DNA of 64,000 nt from JAKVCB01 sp965243695. Lineage in GTDB: Bacteria > Planctomycetota > Planctomycetia > Pirellulales > Lacipirellulaceae. Within the stretch, counting starts at the first letter, position 1. Each line of letters starts with the position of its first letter. Position numbers and translations under genes: made by a program. The notes under the pieces are model-generated. The model saw nothing but the letters and a program-made list of their open reading frames with translations, was not told the origin of the DNA and made no database searches. Location: contig CBDEWC010000014.1 of the NCBI GenBank assembly GCA_965243695.1, positions 558,001 through 622,000 of the forward strand. The letters are read 5' to 3'. Shown here piece by piece: positions 28,019-37,200 of the stretch.

Positions 28019-28325
28019 CCAGTAGAGTCTGATGGAGGGTACCTCGGCGGACTTCTGTGGGGCAACAGGATCGGGCTGCTGTGCGGCAGCAGGATATTTC
28101 CCGAGCTGATTAGGAATCGACATGAGTCACTGACTAGGAATCGACATGAGTCACAGTGCCTGTCGAAAGTCACACAGTGCCTGTCGAAAGTCACGGGGTG
28201 CCCGTCGAAATGAGTACCCGTTGAAACGAGTACCTGTCGAAACGAGTGGCTTTCGGCGTGTAAGGCCATGATTCGGCGCTACAAAACTGACTTTAACTAA
28301 CAACGATTGAGGATGTAGCAAAAGT
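28019..28325. other. repeat-filled spacer between hpf and ptsN
   Basis: About 300 bases with no gene, about half of which is the degenerate repeat cluster at 28111-28250. The promoter or leader of ptsN must lie here unless it is transcribed from hpf. Confidence 0.6.
28111..28250. repeat. degenerate tandem repeats in the hpf-ptsN spacer
   Basis: Two copies of taggaatcgacatgagtcac are followed by about five diverged units related to cagtgcctgtcgaaagtcac, shortening to about 16 bases (gtacctgtcgaaacga). All share the core tgtcgaaa or atcgacat. The cluster seems older than the perfect arrays elsewhere in the window. Confidence 0.8.
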
Positions 28326-28802
28326 ATGAAATTTGCTGATTTCATTTGTCACAAGGCGATCATTACTGATTTGGAAGCCGAAGGCAAGCCGGAGGTGATC
28401 CGACAGGTTGTGTCGGCGTTGGTTTCGGCGGGCAAGATTGAGGAACAGGAGTTTGACGGGATTATCGAGGCTATTTTAAAGCGGGAAGAGCTCGGCAGTA
28501 CCGGCATTGGCCGTGGCGTCGCGGTACCCCATACGAAACACTCCACGGTTGAGAAGCTCTTTGGTACGGTGGCTGTAAGTCCGGGCGGAGTTGATTTTGA
28601 GAGCCTGGACGGGGAGAAAGTACATTTGTTATTTTTGTTGATCTCGCCGCTGGATCGCCCTGGAGACCACTTGCGGGCCCTGGAGAATATATCACGCCAG
28701 TTGCGAGATGATACTTTTTGCCGTTTTTTGAAACAGAGCACGACGCCAGGCGACGTTTGGCAGCTTTTAGAAGAAGCTGATGACAACCAGTTTGCATCAT
28801 GA
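28326..28802 (+). CDS. ptsN: PTS IIA-type (PtsN/EIIA-Ntr-like) protein
   Basis: A 158-residue EIIA of the fructose/nitrogen type. The phosphorylated His lies in GRGVAVPHTKHSTV near residue 68. The remainder (FESLDGEKVHLLFLLISPLD, HLRALENISRQLRDD) follows the family closely. It receives phosphate from HPr and probably acts as a regulator, since no EIIB or EIIC gene is nearby. Its stop overlaps the ATG of the HPr gene by 4 bases (ATGA), showing translational coupling. Confidence 0.94.
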   Translation: MKFADFICHKAIITDLEAEGKPEVIRQVVSALVSAGKIEEQEFDGIIEAILKREELGSTGIGRGVAVPHTKHSTVEKLFGTVAVSPGGVDFESLDGEKVHLLFLLISPLDRPGDHLRALENISRQLRDDTFCRFLKQSTTPGDVWQLLEEADDNQFAS

Positions 28803-29122
28803 GTGCTGTTATGAGTAAGGGTGACGCACCCGTTTCACGAGTTGTGCGGATTAAGGGTCCTCAGGGGCTCCATGCGCGACCGGCGGAGTTGTTTGCCCGC
28901 ACTGCGATTCAATTTGAAGCCACGATTGAGCTCATGCGTGCCGAAATTCGGGTAGACGCAAAGAGCGTTTTACAACTTTTAACTCTCGGGGCGGATCAGG
29001 GGACGGAACTTATCCTGGAAGCCCGCGGAGTCGACGCCCGGCAGGCCGTCGAGGCGTTGGTCCAATTGGTGGACCGTGACTTCGTAGACGAGAAAAATTT
29101 AAATCAAGAGCAAGCTCGCTGA
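28799..29122 (+). CDS. HPr-family phosphocarrier protein
   Basis: A 107-residue HPr, slightly longer than the usual 85-90 because of an N-terminal extension. The active His is in GPQGLHARPAELFAR. The region AKSVLQLLTLGADQGTEL holds a Ser at the position of the HPr-kinase target Ser46, unlike typical NPr, so regulation by an HPr kinase is possible. It carries phosphate from enzyme I to the IIA protein encoded just upstream. The ATG overlaps the ptsN stop. Confidence 0.94.
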   Translation: MSAVMSKGDAPVSRVVRIKGPQGLHARPAELFARTAIQFEATIELMRAEIRVDAKSVLQLLTLGADQGTELILEARGVDARQAVEALVQLVDRDFVDEKNLNQEQAR

Positions 29123-29489
29123 CTGAGGTGGCCTGGCCGCTAGATTGCCGGCTTCAAAAGTCGCCTTGCGGTGTGCTTGCTCGCCAACGGATCTCCGGTA
29201 GCGATCTGGTGAACGGCGCACAAGCCTGTTCTGGGTCGAATCGGGCGCAGTCGTGTCCTGTCTGCCGGCGATCTTGTCCAACACAATGGTGTAGTCCTGT
29301 TAAGGATGTCATATCGATGAGACACTTGGAGCTTACAGCGGATCGAAAGCAAGGTTTCGCGGGGGCGTGCTGTCCCGCGGGCCTGACGGAGCTTGATCCG
29401 AGGGCGATCCTTGTTAGGGATCCGTCGCTGTCCGCGTAGCCTAAGTTCGACTCGATCTTCCTTTGGCAGGATTACCGCACAGGTATTCC
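29123..29489. other. spacer between HPr gene and ptsI
   Basis: About 370 bases, unusual inside a PTS cluster. Open frames here are unconvincing. Short inverted repeats occur (such as GGATC around 29407-29432), but no clear terminator. It may hold a separate promoter for ptsI. Confidence 0.45.
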
Positions 29490-31232
29490 ATGGAACGCCT
29501 ACAGGGGATTGCTGTTTCGCCCGGTGTAGCCATTGGCGAGGCACTCGTCTTTGACAACGAAGGATTTCGGATCCCTCGTCGATTCCTGCCGCGCGATGCG
29601 GTTGAGGAAGAGCTGGAGCGGCTTGACAACGCTATCCAAGCTGCCACCCGAGAAATGGATCATCGTCGCGGTCGCGTCGCCGAGCAGTTAGGGGACCAGT
29701 ACGCGGCTATCTTTTCCGTGCACATTCAGATGCTCAACGATCGTCGCCTCCGTGATGAATTGGAGGAAATGATCCATCAAAGGCACTATTCGCCTGAATA
29801 CGCAGTCAGTCGTGTGTTACGGCGTTATGCCAAGGTGTTCGAGTCGCTGGAAGGCCCTTACCTGAGGGAGCGGGTCCATGACATCTTTGATATTGAAAAG
29901 CGGCTCTTGCGCCACTTGCTGGGTGAAAGGCGTGAAGAATTAGCCCAGCTTACCTCGGAAGTTTTGGTGCTGGCTCACAATCTCACACCCAGCGAAACGG
30001 CCAACCTCAATCCGAAGTTCGTCTTGGGGTTTGTGACCGAGATTGGTGGGCCAGGAAGCCATACCGCGATCGTGGCCGAAGCTCTCGGGATCCCAGCGGT
30101 CGTTGGGACCGGACCATTTCTGACGGACGTGTCTGGTGGTGAGATGGTCATCATTGATGGCGACCAGGGCTTGGTAATTTTGCATCCTGATGAGGAGACC
30201 CTGGCCCGCTACCGGCACGAGCTGGTCGAACACCAGTCGTATGCCGTCAAGCTCGAGTCACTCCGCGATTTGCCTGCTGACACGACCGACACGACTCATA
30301 TCGAACTCATGGCAAATATCGAGTTTCCCACGGAAGTCAATCAGTGTGCCGAGCGCGGTGCCGATGGCGTTGGGCTCTATCGCACGGAGTTCCTGTACCT
30401 CTCGTGTGACACCGAACCCTCCGAGGAAGATCACTACCAGGCGTATGCCCAGGTTGCTCAAGCAATGGCAGGGACTCCTGTCGTGATGCGGACTCTTGAC
30501 CTGGGAGCGGACAAAATGCCTGGGATGCAGGTCTCTGAAGACGAGCGCAATCCGTTCCTGGGACTTCGTAGTATTCGTCTTTCCTTGCGCAATGTCGAAC
30601 TATTCCGGATCCAATTGCGAGCGATTCTGAGGGCCAGCGTGTTGGGGAACGTACGTCTGATGTTTCCGTTGATTAGCACGCTGATGGAGTTGCGACAGGC
30701 CCGCATGATCTTGGCCGACGCGATGGAGGATCTGGAAGAGAAAGGCATCGCCTTCGATCGCGATATCCAGGTTGGCATGATGGTGGAAGTACCCTCCGCG
30801 ATCATGATGCTCGACCGGTTTGTGACAGAAGTCGATTTTTTCAGCATTGGGACCAACGATTTGATTCAATACGTGTTGGCCGTTGATCGCGGAAATAAAG
30901 ACGTGGCTAATTTATATACGGCTGCCGAGCCGGCCGTGCTGTGGCTCATTAAGCGGGCGATTGAGATTGCGGATTCGCATCAGGTAGCGATCAGCATGTG
31001 TGGCCAAATGTGTGGCAATCCACTCTACACGATGTTGTTGCTAGGACTTGGATTGCGCAGCATGAGCCTCACCCCTGCGCACATTCCTGAAGTCAAGCAT
31101 GTTTGCCGCAACGTTTCGATCGAGCAGTGCCAGCAAGTTGCCGAGCGGACCCTCCTGCTCGACAACGCACGTGACGTCAAAACGTACTTAAAGGAAGAAT
31201 TAACCGGAGTTTTACCTGGATTGCCCATGTGA
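29490..31232 (+). CDS. ptsI: phosphoenolpyruvate-protein phosphotransferase (PTS enzyme I)
   Basis: A 580-residue enzyme I, which moves phosphate from PEP to HPr. It begins with the family sequence MERLQGIAVSPGVAIGEA. The active-site His is in GGPGSHTAIVAEALGIPAVV. The PEP-binding barrel follows with GVGLYRTEFLYL, TLDLGADKMPG, NPFLGLRSIRLSL, VEVPSAIMMLDRF and FSIGTNDLIQYVLAVDRGN. The catalytic Cys region ISMCGQMCGNPLYTMLLLG is intact. The length is normal. I use the ATG at 29490; a TTG at 29463 is also open. With hpf, ptsN and HPr it forms a complete phosphorelay lacking a permease, so control rather than transport is likely. Confidence 0.96.
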   Translation: MERLQGIAVSPGVAIGEALVFDNEGFRIPRRFLPRDAVEEELERLDNAIQAATREMDHRRGRVAEQLGDQYAAIFSVHIQMLNDRRLRDELEEMIHQRHYSPEYAVSRVLRRYAKVFESLEGPYLRERVHDIFDIEKRLLRHLLGERREELAQLTSEVLVLAHNLTPSETANLNPKFVLGFVTEIGGPGSHTAIVAEALGIPAVVGTGPFLTDVSGGEMVIIDGDQGLVILHPDEETLARYRHELVEHQSYAVKLESLRDLPADTTDTTHIELMANIEFPTEVNQCAERGADGVGLYRTEFLYLSCDTEPSEEDHYQAYAQVAQAMAGTPVVMRTLDLGADKMPGMQVSEDERNPFLGLRSIRLSLRNVELFRIQLRAILRASVLGNVRLMFPLISTLMELRQARMILADAMEDLEEKGIAFDRDIQVGMMVEVPSAIMMLDRFVTEVDFFSIGTNDLIQYVLAVDRGNKDVANLYTAAEPAVLWLIKRAIEIADSHQVAISMCGQMCGNPLYTMLLLGLGLRSMSLTPAHIPEVKHVCRNVSIEQCQQVAERTLLLDNARDVKTYLKEELTGVLPGLPM

Positions 31233-31382
31233 AAGCAACTTTGCCTAAGGGCCCGGTGTGGCTACAAGTCGCGCCCCAGATCCTAAGAAACCATATCACA
31301 AGAAATTTGAAGCGAGTTTGGAAGGTACGAATCCTAGGAGCCAGCTCGCCTCCGTTATTAACCGTCTACCACGAGAAACTTC

Positions 31383-33038
31383 ATGAAACAGGAAATGTTG
31401 ATTAACGTTGCGCAACCGGAGGAATGCCGAATCGCAATTTGCGAAGATGGTGTACTCGAAGAACTCTATGTTGAGCGAACCAGCCAGGAGAATTACGTCG
31501 GCAATATCTACAAAGGAAAAATTGTCAATTTGGAGCCGAGCATCCAGGCAGCTTTTGTTGACTTTGGCGTGGGCCGGAATGGATTTTTGCACATTAGTGA
31601 TGTTGAACCGCAGTATTTCCGCCAGGGTGGTTATGATCCTGACAAGCCGATTCTGCCCGACGGGACTCAAGCCCGTAACGGTAGCGCAACTCCGCAAGCC
31701 GAGGACGAGGAGGCTGAGGAGCCTCATAAGGGCAATGGCCAGCGGGGTGGGAAGCATTCGGGAAATCGACGGCGGACCGGATTGCGCCCGCGCGTGAAAC
31801 CCCCCATTCAGGATATTTTTCAACGGGGTGACGAAGTGCTTGTTCAGGTGATCAAGGAAGGGATTGGCACCAAAGGGCCAACCCTTTCGACCTACATCAG
31901 TATTCCGGGCCGTTACCTGGTATTGATGCCCGCTTTGGGGCGGATTGGCGTCTCGCGAAAGATTGAAGAAGACGACGATCGTCGTCGCCTCCGTGACATT
32001 TTGCGAGAACTTAATCCCCCGAAGGGGCTTGGCTTTATTGTTCGCACAGCAGGCACCGACCGGACCAAGAAAGAGCTTTCCCGCGATTTGGCCTACCTGT
32101 TGCGATTGTGGAAAGTCATTGTCCGCCGCATTAAAAAGACGACCGGCCCGATCGATATCTATGAAGAAAGTGACATGATTATTCGCACGATTCGCGATAT
32201 CTTCACCAGCGAGGTCGATGCAATTTATATCGATGAACCGAAAGCGTATGAGCGAGCGAAAGAGTTTCTCCAATTCGTGATGCCCCGCTATGTGAACCGC
32301 CTGCAGTTCTTTGAAGGTAGAGAGCCGCTATTCAAAAAATACAACCTCGATCAAGAAATCGCGAAAATCAATCAACGGCAGGTTCCGCTCCGGGGCGCGG
32401 GGATCACTGGTTATTGACCAAACGGAAGCCCTGGTTGCCATCGACGTCAACAGCGGCAGCTTTCGTACAGATGGCTCGCAGAAGATGCGGCACACCAACT
32501 GAATCAGACGGCAGCAAAAGAGATTGCCCGGCAGCTCCGTCTGCGAGATCTTGGCGGCGTGGTCGTCAATGACTTCATCGACATGCGCAAAGACAAGAAC
32601 CGCCGGTCCGTGGAGCGGACCCTGCGCGATGCGGTCAGGCGAGATCGGGCCCGCACCAAAATCCTTCGCACCAGTCCGTTTGGCCTGATCGAGATGACCC
32701 GACAACGGATTCGGCCAAGCTTGAAGCGGAGCGTCTACCAGGAATGCCCATCCTGTACGGGGTCTGGGTTGGTCAAGTCACCCGAAAGTATGTCACTGGA
32801 GGTGATCCGCATGTTAATCATGTGGAGCCAGCAAGAGCAGGTCGCCAAAATAACCGTGACGGTCGAGGAAAGTGTGGCCAGTTACCTGAATAATCGGAAA
32901 CGACGGGAATTGGTCGCTTTGGAGGAGGAATGCGGATTGGTGGTGGTTGTACAAAGCCGGGAAGATTTGCCGCCAGAATACCTCAGCGTGGTATGCCACA
33001 ATGCGGCCGGTCGTGAGATTCACTCGAATATCGATTAA
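31383..33038 (+). pseudogene. Rne/Rng-family ribonuclease interrupted by two compensating frameshifts
   Basis: The gene encodes an RNase E/G homologue of about 551 residues. Residues 1-340 read in one frame, with a split S1 domain (YVGNIYKGKIVNLEPSIQAA, later GDEVLVQVIKEGIGTKGP) around a charged 60-residue insert, then the RNase H-like and 5'-sensor region. At the GGGG run 32399-32402 that frame fails and ends at 32417. The family sequence continues one base later (LVIDQTEALVAIDVNSGSF, holding the first catalytic Asp). Near 32476 it returns to the first frame (AEDAAHQLNQTAAKEIARQL), with FIDMRKDKNRR and the zinc-link CPSCTGSG. Removing one G and adding one base would restore it. Either sequence errors, recoding or decay. 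It is followed by rplU, as in many bacteria. Confidence 0.9.
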
Positions 33039-33135
33039 AGGGTGGCAGTCCTGTGATTGGCCGTTTGTTGTGAACCAGGGTCCTGGACAAAGAGTCCCCA
33101 AATCCCCATAATTTAGTGGTGTCCCCCGAATCGTG

Positions 33136-33163
33136 ATTCGGTGCTTTGAATTCGGTGCTTTGC
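33136..33163. repeat. 14-bp direct repeat, 2 copies, before rplU
   Basis: Two adjacent copies of attcggtgctttga, differing at the last base. They are about 30 bases upstream of the rplU start. Confidence 0.75.
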
Positions 33164-33195
33164 GTTTTCCCCAACCCTTAACCCCGCAGTTTCCC

Positions 33196-33528
33196 ATGTA
33201 CGCCATCATTGCTGACAGTGGCCATCAATACAAAGTTGAAGAAGGCCAAGAATTGATTGTTGATTACCGGGACGTGCCAACCGGTAAGGATGTAGTTTTT
33301 GATCGCGTGTTAGCCGTTCGCGGCACCAACTCCGGCGAAAGTAGCCAGGGAGAAGTACAATTGGGAACTCCTACGGTTGCAGGTGCCAAGGTGACGGCCG
33401 AAGTTCTGGGTCCTGAGAAGGGACCCAAGCTTGTAGTCCAGAAACTCCGCAGACGGAAGAACTCGCGCCGCAAAACGGGCCATCGTTCGTTGTTCACGCG
33501 AGTGAAAATCAGCAAAATCGAAGTCTAG
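33196..33528 (+). CDS. rplU: 50S ribosomal protein L21
   Basis: A 110-residue L21, a protein of the large ribosomal subunit that binds 23S rRNA. It starts with MYAIIADSGHQYKVEEGQEL and ends with KTGHRSLFTRVKISKIEV, both typical. The basic stretch KLRRRKNSRRKTGHR is the RNA-contact region. I set the start at 33196 because the family N-terminus begins there; 21 open upstream codons cover the direct repeat. The usual neighbour rpmA (L27) is not downstream: over 700 bases of non-coding sequence follow instead. Confidence 0.95.
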   Translation: MYAIIADSGHQYKVEEGQELIVDYRDVPTGKDVVFDRVLAVRGTNSGESSQGEVQLGTPTVAGAKVTAEVLGPEKGPKLVVQKLRRRKNSRRKTGHRSLFTRVKISKIEV

Positions 33529-34062
33529 GCAGGCTGAGGGCTCCTTCTAGCCGCAGCGAGCGTTAGCCCAGTAAAAGGGGCTTCCTATCTACTGGGAGGC
33601 CTTCTGAGGCGTCAGGCGCCCGTTTCAAGGGCGTACAGGTCAAAAGCCATGCTCTTTCTGGTTGGGCCAGCTGGTTGGGCCAGCAACTTGCGAAGCAAGC
33701 CATGGCATTGGGTCGATGGGGACGCATCGCGCGAACCGGTTGGGCCACGAAAATGGGCACCATCCTCCTCGGCACGGCTTGCTGGCAGTAAGCTGGTCGG
33801 TTTACGAGGTTGGCGTCGTCTTTGAGGGGCAGACTTCGGGCAAAATTTGGGAATTCTTGAATCGTCGCCTGTGAGGTCCACGGAGGAGGAAGAATTAGGC
33901 TGTCGCCCGGGGAAAATGGCCGTTTTGACCTTCGGTGGCCCCTTGCCCAGAGACAGGGCTGAAATTCCATCATCGACACAAGGTGTTGTATGATAGCATG
34001 TTACGAAATACAGGAAATTCAATTGACGAAGTGATCTGGATGTGTAAGATCTGACGACTTAA

Positions 34063-34078
34063 CAACTGGATATTGTAG
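34063..34078. promoter_or_regulatory. NrdR-like box, distal copy
   Basis: CAACTGGATATTGTAG fits the NrdR consensus (acaCwAtATaTwGtgt) at about ten positions, including C4, the central ATATT and GT. It is 15 bases from the second, better box, which puts the two on the same face of the helix. NrdR is the zinc/ATP-cone repressor of ribonucleotide reductase genes. Confidence 0.6.
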
Positions 34079-34093
34079 TTCTTTGAGGGACAT

Positions 34094-34109
34094 CTACAAT
34101 ATATAGTGG
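34094..34109. promoter_or_regulatory. NrdR-like box, proximal copy
   Basis: CTACAATATATAGTGG matches the NrdR consensus at 13 of 16 positions. It lies 165 bases upstream of nrdJ and may overlap the -10 element TATAGT. The pair has a centre-to-centre distance of 31 bp, the spacing known for tandem NrdR boxes. Confidence 0.72.
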
Positions 34110-34274
34110 TCACTACCGAGAAAAAGGTTGGATTACTCGGGTTTAGACCACCGACGGCCCTAAATGTTGTGTAGAGCAAACACTTTAGTCGCCGATCGTG
34201 AAAGTAGATGTATCTGAACAAATGTATACAATGGAAGGGATTCCCATCGGTTTTGCGCTCAGGAGGAAGCATAA

Positions 34275-37200
34275 ATGACGACAGCTCATGCTACAACATT
34301 TGACTCACATTCAGTCCATACAGGTTCGACGGAGCCGTTCAGCGGTCAACTCAAGGTCGAGTCGCAATTTTGCCCAAGTGATGTGGCTGATCCATTGGAT
34401 ACAGTCGAGTGGGAAACGCGGACCTCACAGATCCAAGGCGAGGAGGGCGAAGTTCTCTTTGAGCAGACCAACTGCGAGGTGCCGTCGTTTTGGAGCCAAT
34501 TGGCAACGAACGTCATTTGCAGCAAATATTTTTATGGTGAGGTCGGTACGCCCGAGCGTGAGTACAGCGTGCGTCAATTGGTCCACCGCGTGGCGCGGAC
34601 GATCACCGATTGGGGTGTGAGCGATGGTTATTTTGCGTCGTCCGAGGACGGCGAGCGGTTTTATCGTGAGCTGGCATGGTTGTGCCTCCATCAACACGGG
34701 GCATTCAATTCCCCAGTGTGGTTCAACGTTGGGTTGTACCATCAGTATGGTGTGACTGGAAACAAATGTAATTGGCATTGGGATTCAACTGCAGAATGCG
34801 TGGCTCAGCCGGAGAATCCGTACGAGTATCCGCAAGGTTCAGCCTGTTTTATTCAGCGTGTTGAAGACAACATGGAAGACATCATGCGCCTGGCGACGAG
34901 CGAGGCGATGTTGTTCAAATTTGGGTCGGGTACGGGCACCGATCTGTCGAGTTTGCGTTCGTATCGGGAGAAGCTCTCTGGTGGAGGGAAGCCATCCGGC
35001 CCGCTTTCATTCATGAGGGTGTACGACCAGATTGCGGCGGTGGTCAAGAGCGGTGGTAAGACACGACGGGCTGCGAAGATGCAATCGCTCAAGGTGTGGC
35101 ATCCGGATGTGATGGAGTTTATTGAGTGTAAGTGGAAGGAAGAACAAAAGGCCCGCGTTCTCATTGAGAAGGGTGGATATGAAGCGAACTTCAATGGCGA
35201 GGCCTACAGTTCGATCATGTTCCAGAACGCAAACCTTTCGGTGCGAGTGACCGACGATTTCATGCAGGCAGTCGAGAACGACGAGGCGTGGATTACGCGG
35301 TGGGTTACCGATCAGAAGACCGAGGGGCCAACCTACCGGGCGCGCGATCTTATGGACCGCATGGCCGATTGTGCCTGGCATTGTGGCGATCCGGGTGTTC
35401 AGTACGACACGACCATCAATCGCTGGAACACGTGTCCCAACAGTGGCCGGATCAATGCCAGCAACCCGTGCAGCGAGTACATGTTCCTGGACAACACGGC
35501 GTGTAACCTGGCCAGCATCAACTTGATGAAGTTTCGCCGGCCCAATGGTACCTTTGATTGCCAGCGGTTTGTGGCTGCGGCGCGGATCTTTTTCATCGCG
35601 CAGGAGATCCTGGTCGATCACGCGAGCTATCCGACAGCCGAAATTGCCCACAATAGCCATTTGTTCCGGCCATTGGGGCTGGGTTACTCGAATTTGGGTA
35701 GTTTGTTGATGGCCGATGGTATGGCTTACGATTCGGATGCGTCACGCGGTGTTTGTGGGGCGCTAACAGCTTTGCTCCACGGGACGGCCAATCGGACCAG
35801 CGCCGAACTGGCTGAAGCGGTGGGGACATTCGACGAATACGAGAAGAATCGTGAACCGTTCCTGAGGGTGATGCAGATGCACAGTGAATCGGTGGATCGG
35901 ATTGATCCCCACTGTCCGCCTTACCTCCGTGATGCGGCCAAGGAACTGTGGGACGAGGTGCTTGTGGCAGGGGCTGCCCACGGTTTTCGCAATGCGCAAG
36001 CGACTGTCCTTGCTCCGACTGGAACGATTAGCTTCATGATGGACTGCGATACGACAGGTATTGAGCCGGACATCGCGTTAGTGAAGTACAAACAGCTCGC
36101 CGGCGGTGGCATGCTCAAGATCGTCAACCGCACCGTGCCCTTGGCGCTGCAGACGTTAGGCTTCGATGAACCGGAAATCAAGTCGGTCCTTGCATACATT
36201 GAGGAGAATGACGCGATTGAAGGTGCGCCCAACGTGGGGCCGGATCATTTGTCCGTATTCGACTGTGCGTTTACGCCGCGCAACGGTACTCGGAGCATTC
36301 CGTGGCACGCGCACGTCACCATGATGGCTGCGGCGCAACCATTCCTCTCCGGCGCAATTTCCAAAACGGTCAATATGCCACGCGACACAACCCCAGTTGA
36401 AGTCGCCAAGGCTTACACCGATGGCTGGCGACTGGGATTGAAGGCTCTGGCCATTTACCGCGATGGTTCTAAAGAGAGCCAACCCCTGGCGACCAGTCCT
36501 GAAGGCGATCGCGCAGCAGAAAAGGATGAAGCCAAAGTCCAGATTGTCGCCAAACCATTTCGAAAGCGGCTTGCGGATACACGGCAATCCATTACCCATA
36601 AATTCAGTGTTTCAGGCCATGAAGGCTATGTGACCGTGGGGCTGTATGACGATGGTCAACCCGGGGAACTTTTCATTACCATGGCCAAAGAGGGAAGCAC
36701 CATCGGGGGATTGATGGACGCCTTTGGGACCGCTGTATCGATGAGTCTTCAATACGGTGTTCCCTTGGAAGATTACGTTCGCAAATTCTCTCACATGCGA
36801 TTCGAACCGCAGGGATTCACCAAAAACCCCAATATCCGCATCGCAAAAAGTCTCATCGATTACATCTTCCGGTGGCTAGGTATTACATTTTTGCCCGGTT
36901 ACAAGGAGGCAACCCTTGGGATCTTTCCAGATGAACCAAAGGTTCAGTCGCCAGATAGTGAGAGTCCGGCAGGCAAAGGGATGGATACCAAGGCAGGAAC
37001 TTTGCCCGTCACCCAGAAGGTGGGCGAATTGTCCGTCTCCGGTGGTAGCCAGCAGGACCCAAAAGGTGACCAGCAGTCGCAGGCGGCTCCTGAGCCGATG
37101 GTGACCTTGGCCGATCGGCAACCCAACGACTCGATCGCCGTGGAGGGTTCCACCGTTAAAACAGGCATGGAGGATTGTGCCCAGCAGCATTCCAATGGGC

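Larger units (their letters stand above)
33529..34274. other. long leader region of nrdJ, with repeats and two NrdR-like boxes
   Basis: About 745 bases without a supported gene. It contains an inverted repeat at 33567-33596 (CCCAGTA with TACTGGG), a 13-bp duplication at 33660-33685 (ggttgggccagc), an AT-rich part from about 33985, and the NrdR-like boxes. I see no L27 frame and no cobalamin riboswitch pattern. Confidence 0.55.

Noticed and set aside
34110..34274. Cobalamin riboswitch ahead of nrdJ
   Set aside because: No B12-box-like sequence or matching helices could be found in the leader.
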